The notes under the pieces: generated by a model | What the model was told of the DNA's origin: nothing | What the model saw: the letters and a program-made list of their open reading frames with translations, nothing else | Database searches by the model: none | Assembly (NCBI GenBank): GCA_030454085.1 | Contig: JAKDJD010000020.1 | Coordinates: forward strand, 1 to 46,317 | DNA from: Kocuria sp. | Lineage (GTDB): Bacteria; Actinomycetota; Actinomycetes; Actinomycetales; Micrococcaceae | DNA: 46,317 nucleotides | Direction: 5' to 3' | Shown here: piece by piece, positions 18,290 to 27,241 of the stretch | How positions within the stretch are numbered: position 1 is the stretch's first letter | Layout of the letters: each line of letters starts with the position of its first letter | Translations under genes and position numbers: made by a program

Positions 18290-19171
18290 ATGGACAGAGA
18301 TACGAATCACCTCAGCACCACGGGGCAACAACCGGCCTCCGACTCCGGTGGCCCGCCTCCCTTTCACGCAACGTCACCAGATCGGCAGGGGACCCATGCC
18401 GCTTCGGCTCCATCGGTACGAGACGCGATCCGCATCGACGGCCTGTCGCGGGCTTTCGGCGACCGTGAAGTCGTCCACGGCATCGATCTGACGATCCCGT
18501 CCGGATCGATGTACGGCCTGGTCGGCCGCAACGGGGCGGGCAAAACGACGACCCTGTCCATGGCAACAGGTCTGCTACGGCCCACCAGCGGGACCGTAAG
18601 CATCCGCGGAGTCGATGTGTGGCAGAGGCCTCGCGAGGCCAAGAGCCTGGTAGGCGTCCTCCCGGACGGAGTGCATCTGTTCGATCGACTAACCGGCAGG
18701 CAACTCATTACGTACGCCGGCTTGCTGCACGGCCTCGACAAGGAAACGGTCGCAGAACGGTCCGAGGACCTGCTGAAAGCGATGGACCTGACGGACGCCG
18801 CGAACACGACCGTGACCGATTACTCGGCCGGAATGCGCAAGAAGATCGCGTTGGCCTCCGCGATGGTCCATGCTCCCAAGGTTCTCGTTCTGGACGAGCC
18901 CTTCGAATCCGTGGACCCGGTGTCCGCCTCGAATATTCGGGACATCTTGGCCGGATTCGTGCGGAACGGTGGAACCGTCGTCGTCTCGAGCCACGTCATG
19001 GACCTGGTTCAGCGCATGTGCGACCACGTGGCCATCATGAACCAGGGATCGATTCTCGCCGCCGGAACGGTCGACGAGGTCCGGGGCGAATCGAGCCTCG
19101 AGGACGTGTTCGTGGACCTGGTGGGCGGTCGCGTCGAGTCGGAAGGGATTTCATGGTTGGGAACCTCCTGA
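18290..19171 (+). CDS. ABC transporter ATP-binding protein
   Basis: A 293-residue nucleotide-binding subunit with a 45-residue disordered N-terminal extension. Walker A is GRNGAGKTT (about 79-87). The signature is YSAGMRKK instead of LSGGQ. Walker B is VLVLDEPFESVD, and the H-loop is VVVSSHVMD. YSAGM-type signatures are common in ABC-2/DrrA-like exporters. It is coupled to the permease, which starts 19 bases inside this gene. The first ATG has no clear ribosome site, so a start within the disordered extension cannot be excluded. Cargo is unknown. Confidence 0.9.
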   Translation: MDRDTNHLSTTGQQPASDSGGPPPFHATSPDRQGTHAASAPSVRDAIRIDGLSRAFGDREVVHGIDLTIPSGSMYGLVGRNGAGKTTTLSMATGLLRPTSGTVSIRGVDVWQRPREAKSLVGVLPDGVHLFDRLTGRQLITYAGLLHGLDKETVAERSEDLLKAMDLTDAANTTVTDYSAGMRKKIALASAMVHAPKVLVLDEPFESVDPVSASNIRDILAGFVRNGGTVVVSSHVMDLVQRMCDHVAIMNQGSILAAGTVDEVRGESSLEDVFVDLVGGRVESEGISWLGTS

Positions 19172-20730
19172 GCCTGAAGTGGGCGCACTTCGTGGCGTCG
19201 CTCAAACGCAGTGGCTGGGCGCTGGCCGGAACGATCATCGGAGCGGTCTACGCATTGTTCGGCCTGTTCGCCGTCTTCGCGGTCTTTATGGCCCAGCGCG
19301 GCGGCGATCCCGAGACCGTGCAGGGCCTCGCGGTGATCCTCGCGGCGCTGGTGTCGGCTCTGTGGTGCATCGTCCCCGTCGTCATTTCCGGCCAGGACTC
19401 GACCCTGGATCCGGACATTCTGGCACCGTTTCCTCTCAAACCGGGAGAGATCCTCGGGGGTCAGCTGGCGGGGTCCGTCATCAGCATCTTCGGGATGATG
19501 ACGCTGATCGGTTCGTTCTTCCCCGTGATGGGGTGGGCATCCCCCTTACCGGCAGTGGTGTCCGTGTTCTCCGGGATCCTCGGATTCCTGATTCTCATGA
19601 TCTGCTCCCGCTTGATGAGCGCGCTCGGCATGGCCATACGCCAGAAGCGCTTCTTGGCGGAAGGTATTGGAGCCGTATTCTTCCTGGCCCTGCTGTGCGC
19701 CGGACCCCTCGCCGGGTCGTTGACGGAGAGTCTGTTCTCGCCCTCGTGGGTCCATGCGGTCGCTTCGGTGCTGGGGTGGACCCCGCTGGGTGTCGCTTGG
19801 GCGCTTCCCGGCGACGTCGCGCAGGGCCAGTGGCTCGTCCTGGCGCTGCGGCTGGTCGTGACGGCGGTGTGCCTGGTCGGTGGCCTTCTCCTGTGGCGGG
19901 CGGTCATCGCCCACCAGATCAGCCATGTGGGCGCGGGCGGGGCATCGTCTCCGGGCAGGAGCAAGTCTGGTACCTCGCTCGGACTGTTTTCGAGATTCCC
20001 CGCTTCACCGGTGGGCGCCGTGGCGGCACGAACCGCGACCTACTACCTCAAGGATCCTCGTCTGAACTTGAACCTGCTGGTCGCCCCGGGCTTCCTGCTG
20101 GTGTTCTGGTTCATGGGGACCGCGAACGGCGGAGCATCGCTGATCATGGTGGGGCCGCTGGTCGGCTGGATGCTTGCCTGGCAGAGCTCTTACTCCGTCT
20201 CCTATGACAACACCGCTTTTGCACTGCACATGACGGCGCCGGTCACGGGGGTCCAGGATCGTTGGGGGCGCACCCTCGGCATGGTCGTGGTCTTCGTGCC
20301 GCTCGTCGTCGTGGTATCCGCCGCGGCGATGCTTCTTCAGGGGACCCCGGGCGGTATTCCCACCAACCTCGGCGCCTCATTGTGTATGCTCCTGGCCGGT
20401 TTGGGGGTGGGCGCCTGCATCTCGGTTCGCTACGCGCTGCCGGTCGCCGCCCCGGGGGAGAGCCCCTGGAAATCGCGGAAGAACAATTCCGGCATGGCCA
20501 ACGTCCTCATCCAGTTCCTCACGAGCTTGCTCATTGTGGGTCTGGCCCTCCCGGTCTGGGTCCTTCTGGGCGTGGGGGCTCTCACGGGGAATCCCGTGTT
20601 CGGCTGGATCGCGCTCGTGGTCGGTTGTCTGTACGGGGGCGCCATGCTCTGGGTCGGTGTTCGCCTCGGTGGAGCCTGGTACGACAAGAGGGCACCTGAG
20701 CTCTATCAGGACCTGGCCAGACTCCGGTAG
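19153..20730 (+). CDS. ABC transporter permease
   Basis: A 525-residue integral membrane protein with about twelve hydrophobic segments in two halves joined near residues 255-285 by a polar stretch (GGASSPGRSKSGTS). The start at MVGNLLSLKW has GGAAGGG as ribosome site inside the end of the ATPase gene. It resembles the large permeases paired with DrrA-like ATPases in actinobacteria. No substrate motif is visible. It is followed by a strong hairpin terminator. Confidence 0.88.
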   Translation: MVGNLLSLKWAHFVASLKRSGWALAGTIIGAVYALFGLFAVFAVFMAQRGGDPETVQGLAVILAALVSALWCIVPVVISGQDSTLDPDILAPFPLKPGEILGGQLAGSVISIFGMMTLIGSFFPVMGWASPLPAVVSVFSGILGFLILMICSRLMSALGMAIRQKRFLAEGIGAVFFLALLCAGPLAGSLTESLFSPSWVHAVASVLGWTPLGVAWALPGDVAQGQWLVLALRLVVTAVCLVGGLLLWRAVIAHQISHVGAGGASSPGRSKSGTSLGLFSRFPASPVGAVAARTATYYLKDPRLNLNLLVAPGFLLVFWFMGTANGGASLIMVGPLVGWMLAWQSSYSVSYDNTAFALHMTAPVTGVQDRWGRTLGMVVVFVPLVVVVSAAAMLLQGTPGGIPTNLGASLCMLLAGLGVGACISVRYALPVAAPGESPWKSRKNNSGMANVLIQFLTSLLIVGLALPVWVLLGVGALTGNPVFGWIALVVGCLYGGAMLWVGVRLGGAWYDKRAPELYQDLARLR

Positions 20731-20749
20731 AGGCTCATCGAGCCGTTCT

Positions 20750-20797
20750 GTGCCCCGGACGAGCGACGAGAATTTCGGTTCAGCGCGTCCGGGGCAC
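20750..20797 (+). terminator. Terminator after the ABC exporter operon
   Basis: GTGCCCCGGACG (20750-20761) pairs perfectly with CGTCCGGGGCAC (20786-20797) around a 24-base loop. It begins 20 bases after the permease stop and ends 5 bases before the next -10 element. There is no U-tract. Confidence 0.7.
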
Positions 20798-20802
20798 GGG
20801 CG

Positions 20803-20808
20803 TAGAAT
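20803..20808 (+). promoter_or_regulatory. -10 element of a leaderless transcript
   Basis: TAGAAT followed by 6 bases and the ATG of the DUF3039 gene at 20815. It lies right after the upstream terminator. Confidence 0.6.
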
Positions 20809-20814
20809 GGTCGC

Positions 20815-21144
20815 ATGATGTTTGACCGAGCCCTCGAAGTCCTTGACACGTCCGAGCCGCTGGACGATACCGGTTACGGGACGACCCCCGGCGGTGGCAC
20901 CGCGACCATCGAACGCGAAGAGACACGCCAATTCGCCGAGCCCGGAGACCACGAACGGTTCGCGCACTATGTGCGCAAGGAAAAAATCATGGAGTCGGCG
21001 CTCTCCGGCGATGCCGTGATCGCACTCTGCGGCAAGGTCTGGACGCCGGGCCGGGACCCCGAGAGATTCCCGGTGTGCCCCGAGTGCAAGGAAATCTACG
21101 AATCCATGCGTGGCGGCGACGACAACAACGACAACGACGAGTAA
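20815..21144 (+). CDS. DUF3039 domain protein, putative zinc-binding
   Basis: A 109-residue acidic protein. The core FAHYVRKEKIMESALSG..VIALCGKVWTPGRDPERFPVCPECKEIYE is the DUF3039 pattern. A cysteine at about residue 76 and a CPEC pair at about 91-94 could bind zinc together with a histidine. The C-terminus is a run of Asp, Asn and Glu. Function is unknown; the family is restricted to actinobacteria. It is an isolated unit with its own leaderless promoter and a terminator on either side. Confidence 0.85.
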   Translation: MMFDRALEVLDTSEPLDDTGYGTTPGGGTATIEREETRQFAEPGDHERFAHYVRKEKIMESALSGDAVIALCGKVWTPGRDPERFPVCPECKEIYESMRGGDDNNDNDE

Positions 21145-21208
21145 CCGCTCTCGATCGTGATTGCCCGACGGCGCGTCATCCCCTTGACGTGCTCCGGCGG
21201 GTGGAGGA

Positions 21209-21240
21209 GTGACGACGTCGCGATCGGGCGACGTCGTCAC
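21209..21240 (+). terminator. Terminator after the DUF3039 gene
   Basis: GTGACGACGTCGC-GATCGG-GCGACGTCGTCAC, a perfect 13-bp stem with a 6-base loop, 64 bases after the stop. It ends close before the helicase gene. There is no U-tract. Confidence 0.7.
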
Positions 21241-21299
21241 CGGATACAGTGCGTCCATTCTGCCCAGAACCCGTGACGATCAGGAGTGATCAGACACCA

Positions 21300-23084
21300 G
21301 TGCCCGACGACCTCTCCCAGCCATCGCTCTTCGGCGGATCAGCCGCCGACCTTCCTCCGGCCTATCCAGATCGAGCGGCGTGGGGCACGGCTCCGAAACT
21401 GCGTGCCTGGCAGGCCGAAGCGCTGGAGAAGTACTTCGCCGCCGAGCCCCGAGACTTCATGACCGTGGCAACGCCCGGGGCGGGAAAGACGACCTTCGCA
21501 CTGCGCGTGGCCAAACAATTGCTGGACCGGGGGACGGTTTCTCGCGTGACCGTCGTGGCACCGACCGATCACCTGAAGTCCCAGTGGGCCGATGCGGCGG
21601 CCCGCGTGGGCATCGCGATCGACCCCAACTTCAAGAACTCCGACGGGCACCACGCGCAGGGATACCTCGGGGTCGCCCTGACGTACGCCCAGGTCGCGAA
21701 CAAGCCCCTGTTGCACCGGGCGCGGACCGAGAACGCAAGAACGCTGGTGATCCTCGACGAGATACACCACGCCGGTGACTCGCTGACCTGGGGCGACGGC
21801 CTCCAAGAAGCGTTCGAACCGGCGCACCGCCGGCTCGCTCTGACGGGCACGCCCTTCCGATCCGACTCCTCCAGAATCCCGTTCGTGAGCTACGAACGCG
21901 ACCAGGAAGGTTTGCTGCGCTCGCAGTCGGATTATTCCTACGGCTATGGTCCCGCTCTGGAGGATCACGTGGTCCGACCGGTGATCTTCATGGCGTATTC
22001 CGGAAAGATGCACTGGCGCACGAGCGACGGCGATGAGATGGCGGCCGACCTCGGGGAGGGGTTCACCAAGGACATCACGGCCCAGGCATGGAGAACAGCG
22101 CTCGATCCTCGGGGCGAATGGATTCCGTCGGTGCTGGCCGCGGCCGACCGTAGGCTGACGGAAGTTCGGCGCACGGTCCCGGACGCCGGCGGTCTGGTCA
22201 TCGCCTCGAATCACGACGACGCCCGGGCGTATGCCGAACGGTTGGCCAAAATCACGGGCTCTCAACCGACGCTGGTTCTCTCCGACGACAAGACCGCTTC
22301 GGATCGGATCGACCAGTTCTCCGCCTCCGAAGACCGATGGATGGTCGCCGTCCGCATGGTTTCCGAGGGGGTCGATGTTCCCCGGCTCGCCGTGGGCGTC
22401 TACGCGACCTCGACGTCCACCCCATTGTTCTTCGCCCAGGCCATTGGGCGTTTCGTCCGTGCCCGGAAACGTGGCGAAACCGCTTCGGTATTTCTGCCCT
22501 CGGTTCCGATCCTCATGTACTTGGCGCAGGAGATGGAGGCCGAGCGGGACCACGCCCTGGACCTGAAAGACAGTCCGGACGAGGAAGAGATCGTCGCGGC
22601 CGACGAGGGGCTCGACGACCACCTCATCGATGAGGCCAATCAGGAGGAGAACGCCAGTTCGCGGTTGGCCTCGGGCAAGTTCGAGGCCATCGGTTCCCAG
22701 GCGTCTTTCCACGGGGTGCTCTACGACGGGGAGGACTACCACGGGTACGAGGTCGGTTCGGACGACCAAGACTTTCTCGGGATCCCCGGCCTGCTCGACG
22801 CCGATCAGGTGGGAACGCTGCTCAAACAGCGTCACGAGCAGTCACGGGGGAAAGCCCCTGAGCCTGCGGCGGCATCCGTTCCCGATCATCGCCAGCTGAA
22901 GGACCTGCGCCAGAAACTCGCCAAGAATGTCTCGGCGTGGGCAGCCCGCACGGGGGAGCCGCACGGATCCGTACACAATGCTCTCCGGCGCGAGTGCGGC
23001 GGCCCCCCGGTGGCCCAGGCGACCGCCGAACAAATTCAGGCCCGCATCGACAAACTGCAGAACTGGTTCATCGGCCGACGCTAG
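21300..23084 (+). CDS. DEAD/DEAH-type SF2 helicase
   Basis: About 594 residues. Motifs in order: KLRAWQAEAL (Q-like region), Walker A ATPGAGKTTF, VVAPTDHLKSQW (Ia), Walker B LVILDEIHH, TGTPFR (III), LVIASNHDDA (IV), VRMVSEGVDVPRLAVGVYAT (V) and QAIGRFVRA (VI). The C-terminal about 150 residues are acidic and then helical. It is probably an ATP-dependent DNA or RNA translocase; similar solitary helicases are widespread in actinobacteria, and I see no nuclease or methylase partner. The start is uncertain: GTG at 21300 fits AGGAG 13 bases upstream, but GTG at 21273 or 21249 is in frame. The 3' end overlaps convergent pncA by 17 bases. Confidence 0.88.
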   Translation: MPDDLSQPSLFGGSAADLPPAYPDRAAWGTAPKLRAWQAEALEKYFAAEPRDFMTVATPGAGKTTFALRVAKQLLDRGTVSRVTVVAPTDHLKSQWADAAARVGIAIDPNFKNSDGHHAQGYLGVALTYAQVANKPLLHRARTENARTLVILDEIHHAGDSLTWGDGLQEAFEPAHRRLALTGTPFRSDSSRIPFVSYERDQEGLLRSQSDYSYGYGPALEDHVVRPVIFMAYSGKMHWRTSDGDEMAADLGEGFTKDITAQAWRTALDPRGEWIPSVLAAADRRLTEVRRTVPDAGGLVIASNHDDARAYAERLAKITGSQPTLVLSDDKTASDRIDQFSASEDRWMVAVRMVSEGVDVPRLAVGVYATSTSTPLFFAQAIGRFVRARKRGETASVFLPSVPILMYLAQEMEAERDHALDLKDSPDEEEIVAADEGLDDHLIDEANQEENASSRLASGKFEAIGSQASFHGVLYDGEDYHGYEVGSDDQDFLGIPGLLDADQVGTLLKQRHEQSRGKAPEPAAASVPDHRQLKDLRQKLAKNVSAWAARTGEPHGSVHNALRRECGGPPVAQATAEQIQARIDKLQNWFIGRR

Positions 23085-23703
23085 AGGACTCGATGATCTC
23101 GACTCCGGCGTCCTCCATTTCTTCGACCGCCTCCTCCGCGGAGTCCTCGTGAATGCTGGCGGTCAGGTCGAGGAGGACGCGGGTCTCGTAGCCGGCATCG
23201 ACGGCGTCGAGGGCGCTCGCGCGCACGCAGTAATCGGTCGCAATGCCCACGACGTCGACGTCGGTAACCTCCTGCTCCTGCAACCAGTCGTCGAGCGAAA
23301 CCTTGAGGGTCCCCTCGGCCGTTTCGCCTGGCTCGTGTTCTCCCGGCATCACGGACTCCTCAGGCGCGAGAAGGCCTTCGAAACCCGAATATGCGGCCTC
23401 GTGCTCGCCCTTCCGGAAATATGCGGAGACGTAATCCGTTTCAAGATCCGGATGCAGGGCGGCACCCTGGGTGTCTGCCACGCAGTGCTCGGGCCACGAA
23501 TTCTCGAAATCGGGGGTCTCACTGAAATGTTCGCCCGGGTCCACGTGCCAGTCCTGGGCCGTGACGATCACTTCGTACGCCGCCTGGTGGGTCTGCAGGT
23601 AGCCGGAGATCAGGGAAGCGACCTCGGAGCCCCGCTCAGTCGCGAGGGGGCCGTCTTCGCAGAAGTCGTTCTGGACGTCGACGATGAGCAACGCTCGGGT
23701 CAT
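23068..23703 (-). CDS. pncA: Nicotinamidase (isochorismatase-like hydrolase)
   Basis: A 211-residue enzyme that converts nicotinamide to nicotinate. The catalytic triad is Asp9 (LLIVDVQNDF), Lys98 (FRKGEHEAAYSGFEG) and Cys159 (GIATDYCVRASA). Metal ligands are Asp51, His53 and His73 (DWHVDPGEHF, WPEHCV), with His59 close by. An acidic insert of about 20-25 residues after YSGFEG (about 111-135) makes it longer than M. tuberculosis PncA. AGAAAGG precedes the ATG. It lies 51 bases downstream of pncB on the same strand, giving a two-gene nicotinamide salvage unit. Confidence 0.93.
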   Translation of the reverse strand: MTRALLIVDVQNDFCEDGPLATERGSEVASLISGYLQTHQAAYEVIVTAQDWHVDPGEHFSETPDFENSWPEHCVADTQGAALHPDLETDYVSAYFRKGEHEAAYSGFEGLLAPEESVMPGEHEPGETAEGTLKVSLDDWLQEQEVTDVDVVGIATDYCVRASALDAVDAGYETRVLLDLTASIHEDSAEEAVEEMEDAGVEIIESSSVGR

Positions 23704-23754
23704 GCTGGACCTTTCTGAAGGATTCAGGATCAGTGGTCGGTCAGAAGAATTGAT

Positions 23755-25065
23755 TCAGTGGTCGAGGAATTCGGTCGGAACCGCGGGTTCCCCTTCGGAA
23801 AGCCGCCGGATCGCCCGCGGGAGTTCCCGAGTCGACTCGTGGTGCCGTGCAACCGCCGAACGCAAGCCTTCGGGCCCTGTGGACCCCGGGATAATGTCGC
23901 CGTCGGTCACGAGCGGATGCATCAGCTGCCGGAAGTCGGGGCCGCTCACCAGGTCCGGTGACAGAGCGACCGATTCCGCGATGGCGGTGCCGTCGCGGTC
24001 TAGTCGTCGACCAGCGTGTTTGCGGCCACCCATCGAGCCCTTGCCCAGGGACCGCTTGGCCACGGAAACCAGACTGCCGTCTGAGTCCTCGCGAGCAACC
24101 ATCTTGTACACCATAGACGATGTGGGGGCCCCCGAGCCGGTCACGAGGCGGGTGCCCACTCCATAGGAGTCCACCGGCGCCGCGGCCAGTCCGGCGATCG
24201 CGTACTCGTCCAGATCGGATGTCACGGTGATCTTCGTGTCCCGGTTGCCGAGGTCGTCGAGGAGCTGCCGCACGGCGACGGCCTGGGCGGCCAGGTCTCC
24301 CGAATCGAGGCGAACGGCGCCCAGCTCGGGACCGGCGAGATCGACGGCGCGACGGACGGCCTGCTCGACGTCGTACGTGTCGACCAGCAGGGTCGTGCCT
24401 CGGCCCAGGGAATCCAGCTGCGCGCGGAACGCGGACTCCTCGTCGTCGAAGAGGAGCGTGAACGCGTGTGCCGACGTGCCGATCGTGTCGATGGCGTAGC
24501 GACGGCCCGCTTCCAGATTGGAGGTTCCCAAGAATCCTGCGACCACGGCAGCTCGCGCAGCAGCGACCGCGGCCCGTTCGTGTGCCCGTCGTGACCCCAT
24601 TTCCAGGCATGGCCTGCCGTCGGCGGCTCCGGTCATGCGCGAAGCCGCCGAGGCGACGGCGGAGTCGTAGTTCAGGATGGACAGCAACAAGGTCTCCAGA
24701 ACGCAGGCCTCCGCGAACGGAGCCTCGACCTGGAGAACCGGGGAATGGGGGAAGAAGGCCTCGCCCTCCGCGTAACCGCGGATCGAACCGGAGAAACGGA
24801 AGTCGGCCAGGTACTCGAGGGTCGGACCGTCCACCACCCGTTGCTCCTGGAGGAAGCTCAGCTGGGCGTCGTCGAAGACGAAATTTTCCAGTGCCTCGAG
24901 GAAACGTCCGGTGCCTGCGAGCACGCCGTACCGTCGGCCGGCGGGCAGGCGACGGGTGAACGTCTCGAAGACGCACCGTCGTTCGTGCACGCCGGCGCGA
25001 ATCGCGGCCTGCAGCATCGTGAGTTCGTAGTGGTCCGTCAGGAGCGCGGGGGAGTCTGATGTCAC
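23755..25065 (-). CDS. pncB: Nicotinate phosphoribosyltransferase
   Basis: A 436-residue enzyme forming nicotinate mononucleotide from nicotinate and PRPP. Family landmarks are TDHYELTMLQAAI at the N-terminus, FETFTRRLPAGRRYGVLAG, the histidine region GTSAHAFTLLF (the autophosphorylated site of the family), VRLDSGDL and SYGVGTRLVTG. The start is GTG, 6 bases after a TAGGCT element, so it is probably leaderless. Its product step follows that of pncA directly downstream. Confidence 0.95.
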   Translation of the reverse strand: MTSDSPALLTDHYELTMLQAAIRAGVHERRCVFETFTRRLPAGRRYGVLAGTGRFLEALENFVFDDAQLSFLQEQRVVDGPTLEYLADFRFSGSIRGYAEGEAFFPHSPVLQVEAPFAEACVLETLLLSILNYDSAVASAASRMTGAADGRPCLEMGSRRAHERAAVAAARAAVVAGFLGTSNLEAGRRYAIDTIGTSAHAFTLLFDDEESAFRAQLDSLGRGTTLLVDTYDVEQAVRRAVDLAGPELGAVRLDSGDLAAQAVAVRQLLDDLGNRDTKITVTSDLDEYAIAGLAAAPVDSYGVGTRLVTGSGAPTSSMVYKMVAREDSDGSLVSVAKRSLGKGSMGGRKHAGRRLDRDGTAIAESVALSPDLVSGPDFRQLMHPLVTDGDIIPGSTGPEGLRSAVARHHESTRELPRAIRRLSEGEPAVPTEFLDH

Positions 25066-25071
25066 CCCCCA

Positions 25072-25077
25072 AGCCTA
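25072..25077 (-). promoter_or_regulatory. -10 element of leaderless pncB transcript
   Basis: TAGGCT on the minus strand, 6 bases before the pncB GTG. It faces the clpS promoter across a short divergent spacer. Confidence 0.55.
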
Positions 25078-25129
25078 CCCAGGGCTCCCCGCGGAACCAA
25101 CGAGGAAGGCGTGACCCGGGCGAAACGTC

Positions 25130-25135
25130 TAGGAT
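25130..25135 (+). promoter_or_regulatory. -10 element of leaderless clpS transcript
   Basis: TAGGAT, 8 bases before the clpS ATG at 25144. Confidence 0.55.
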
Positions 25136-25143
25136 TGAGAATT

Positions 25144-25491
25144 ATGGTCAGTCAGTCTGCACAGAATCTGCCCGTGGCCAGTGAGTCCGCCCCGGAAACC
25201 TCCCCGGGGACCACGCCATCTGCCGACGTCGGCCTCTTGGACCGGCCCGCCGAAGACAACCCCTGGCGCGTGATCGTGTGGAACGATCCCGTCAACCTCA
25301 TGAGTTACGTTACCTATGTCTTTCGAGCGCATTTTCATTACTCTCAGGACAAGGCGAGAACCCTCATGATGGCCGTCCACCAGGAGGGCCGAGCCACGGT
25401 GTTCACCGGCGGCCGGGAAGACGCGGAACGGCACACGAGTGCGATGCACGGGTACGGTCTGTGGGCGACATTCGAACGGGACGGAGGCTGA
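25144..25491 (+). CDS. clpS: ATP-dependent Clp protease adaptor ClpS
   Basis: A 115-residue protein. A disordered N-terminal tail of about 45 residues leads to the ClpS core: WRVIVWNDPVNLMSYVTYVF, then the helix DKARTLMMAVHQEGRATVF and HTSAMHGYGLWATFE. The NDPVN loop and following Met region form the N-degron pocket that hands substrates to ClpA/ClpC. I chose the ATG at 25144 because of the -10 element right before it; an upstream frame adds 11 residues. The DUF2017 gene follows 2 bases after its stop. Confidence 0.94.
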   Translation: MVSQSAQNLPVASESAPETSPGTTPSADVGLLDRPAEDNPWRVIVWNDPVNLMSYVTYVFRAHFHYSQDKARTLMMAVHQEGRATVFTGGREDAERHTSAMHGYGLWATFERDGG

Positions 25492-25493
25492 AC

Positions 25494-26048
25494 ATGGCCA
25501 AGGAATTCAGGAGCGGGCGCAAGGGCATCACCGGCGGCCTCGAAGGGGCCGAACGCGAGCTGCTCATCAAACTGTTCCAGGACGTCATCACAACCCTCGA
25601 ACCCGATACCCCGGAGGACGAGGATCCGCTGGCCACCTTGGTGGGTATCTCCGAGGATTCTTCGATTCCGGAGGACCCCGCCCTGGCCCGGTTGCTTCCG
25701 CAAGCCAGCGACGACGACGAGGAAGCCGCCGAATTTCGGCGGCTCACCGAGCGATCCGTCAGGGAAGCAAAGATCGGTCATCTGAAGATGGCCGCCATGG
25801 ACTGCGAGTCGCCCAAACTTCTGCTTGATCACGAGCACTCCATGGCTTTCGCCTCCGCGCTCAACGACGTCCGGTTGGTTCTGGCCACCCGGCTGGGCAT
25901 CGAATCCGAGGAGGACGCACAACGCGTTGCCTCCTACACCGATTGGTCCCAGGCGCAGGACGTCGAATCCTACATGTCCCTGGTCTACCAATTCGTCTCC
26001 TGGTTGCAGGACTCACTCGTCGAAGCCATGCTTTCCGACCTCGACTGA
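25494..26048 (+). CDS. DUF2017 domain protein
   Basis: A 184-residue acidic, mostly helical protein beginning MAKEFRSGRKGITGGLEGAER. The core EFRRLTERSVREAKIGHL and the C-terminal VASYTDWSQAQDVESYMSLVYQFVSWLQDSL match DUF2017. The family is almost always next to clpS in actinobacteria, and a role in Clp proteolysis has been suggested from this pairing only. GGAGG 6 bases upstream of the ATG gives a strong ribosome site. It is in an operon with clpS. Confidence 0.88.
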   Translation: MAKEFRSGRKGITGGLEGAERELLIKLFQDVITTLEPDTPEDEDPLATLVGISEDSSIPEDPALARLLPQASDDDEEAAEFRRLTERSVREAKIGHLKMAAMDCESPKLLLDHEHSMAFASALNDVRLVLATRLGIESEEDAQRVASYTDWSQAQDVESYMSLVYQFVSWLQDSLVEAMLSDLD

Positions 26049-26082
26049 TCGGGGACGACGCTTCAACCAGCCGTCCGATCAG
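26045..26082 (+). terminator. Terminator overlapping the DUF2017 stop
   Basis: CTGATCGG (26045-26052) pairs with CCGATCAG (26075-26082). The stem continues as ACG/CGT after a GG bulge. The stop codon lies within the left arm. Confidence 0.45.
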
Positions 26083-26185
26083 CGGATATGCTGTGGTCGG
26101 ACCGGAGTGAGTTTTCCCGCATTGCCGATCCGATGACCCCGTCGGGCCCCGGTCGAGACCATAAGCCGCTACCCTCGAAAGCACC

Positions 26186-27241
26186 ATGAACAGCCACTTG
26201 ACTGCCGACGATTCGCAGAAGCTCACCGCGTGGGGCAGTGCAGCCCCTTCGGCACCCACGCCGGGCGCGCCGATCGGCGTCTTCGATTCCGGAGTCGGTG
26301 GGCTCACGGTGGCCAGGGCGATCATGGATCAGTTGCCGCACGAGAAGGTCATGTACGTCGGTGACACCGCGAACGGTCCTTACGGACCCCTGCCGATCGC
26401 CCAGGTTCGCGCCAATGCCCTCAGAATCATGGACGATCTGGTGGATTCGGGCGTCAAAGCCTTGGTCATCGCGTGCAATACCGCCTCCGCGGCGGTGCTG
26501 CGCGACGCGAGGGAAAGATACACGAGGAAGTACGGCATCCCTGTCGTCGAAGTGATCCAGCCCGCAGTTCGTCGTGCGGTCGCCGCGACCCGCAATGGCA
26601 AGATCGGGGTCCTGGGGACCGCGGCCACCATTTCTTCCAGAGCCTACGAGGACTCTTTCGCGGCGGCCCCACATCTGACGGTGCGGTCGGAGGCCTGCCC
26701 GGAATTCGTCGATTTCGTGGAACGCGGGGTCACCACGGGACCAGAGCTCCTTGAGACCGTGGAAAGACACCTCGTGCCCATTCAGGACGCCGGTGCGGAC
26801 ACCGTGATCCTCGGATGTACCCATTACCCCCTGCTGACCGGCGTGATCTCCTACGTCCTGGGACACGGGGTGACCCTGGTGACGTCCTCGGAGGAGACGG
26901 CCAAGGACCTGTTCCGAGCCCTGACCAACGAGGGACTGCTCCGAACCGAAGGCGCAGCGCCGGAGCACGAGTTCGTGGCCACGGGAGACCCCGAGGCATT
27001 CCAACAGATCGCCCAGCGATTCCTGGGCCCTGCGGTGACGGGAGTCCGGCATACGCGCAGCATCGCGGAGTCCTTTCCGACGGCGTCCCTCGCCGTCGTG
27101 ACCCCCGAGCAGCAGGTGTCGGCCAGCGTGACCCTGCCCGCCGACCCCAACGTCCACTCGGTTGATGATCCGAGTCCGTCACGGAGTGCCCCCGGTCCGC
27201 ACGGAGACCCCGAACCGCCGAGAGGAACATCATGGAGCTGA
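26186..27241 (+). CDS. murI: Glutamate racemase
   Basis: A 351-residue enzyme supplying D-glutamate for peptidoglycan. The two catalytic cysteines are Cys97 ([10 protein letters not shown]) and Cys211 ([10 protein letters not shown]). The N-terminal [17 protein letters not shown] (about 30-46) holds the catalytic-site aspartate and serine, followed by [11 protein letters not shown]. Both ends are longer than the family core: about 28 residues before IGVFDSG and a 60-70 residue proline-rich C-terminal tail. The tail overlaps the next gene by 10 bases, so part of it may exist because of that overlap. A TACCCT element 10 bases upstream is a possible promoter. Confidence 0.95.
   Translation: MNSHLTADDSQKLTAWGSAAPSAPTPGAPIGVFDSGVGGLTVARAIMDQLPHEKVMYVGDTANGPYGPLPIAQVRANALRIMDDLVDSGVKALVIACNTASAAVLRDARERYTRKYGIPVVEVIQPAVRRAVAATRNGKIGVLGTAATISSRAYEDSFAAAPHLTVRSEACPEFVDFVERGVTTGPELLETVERHLVPIQDAGADTVILGCTHYPLLTGVISYVLGHGVTLVTSSEETAKDLFRALTNEGLLRTEGAAPEHEFVATGDPEAFQQIAQRFLGPAVTGVRHTRSIAESFPTASLAVVTPEQQVSASVTLPADPNVHSVDDPSPSRSAPGPHGDPEPPRGTSWS

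Noticed and set aside
21300..23084. Helicase as part of an anti-phage defence system
   Set aside because: No nuclease, methylase, Sir2, PLD or other defence partner is adjacent; the neighbours are housekeeping genes.
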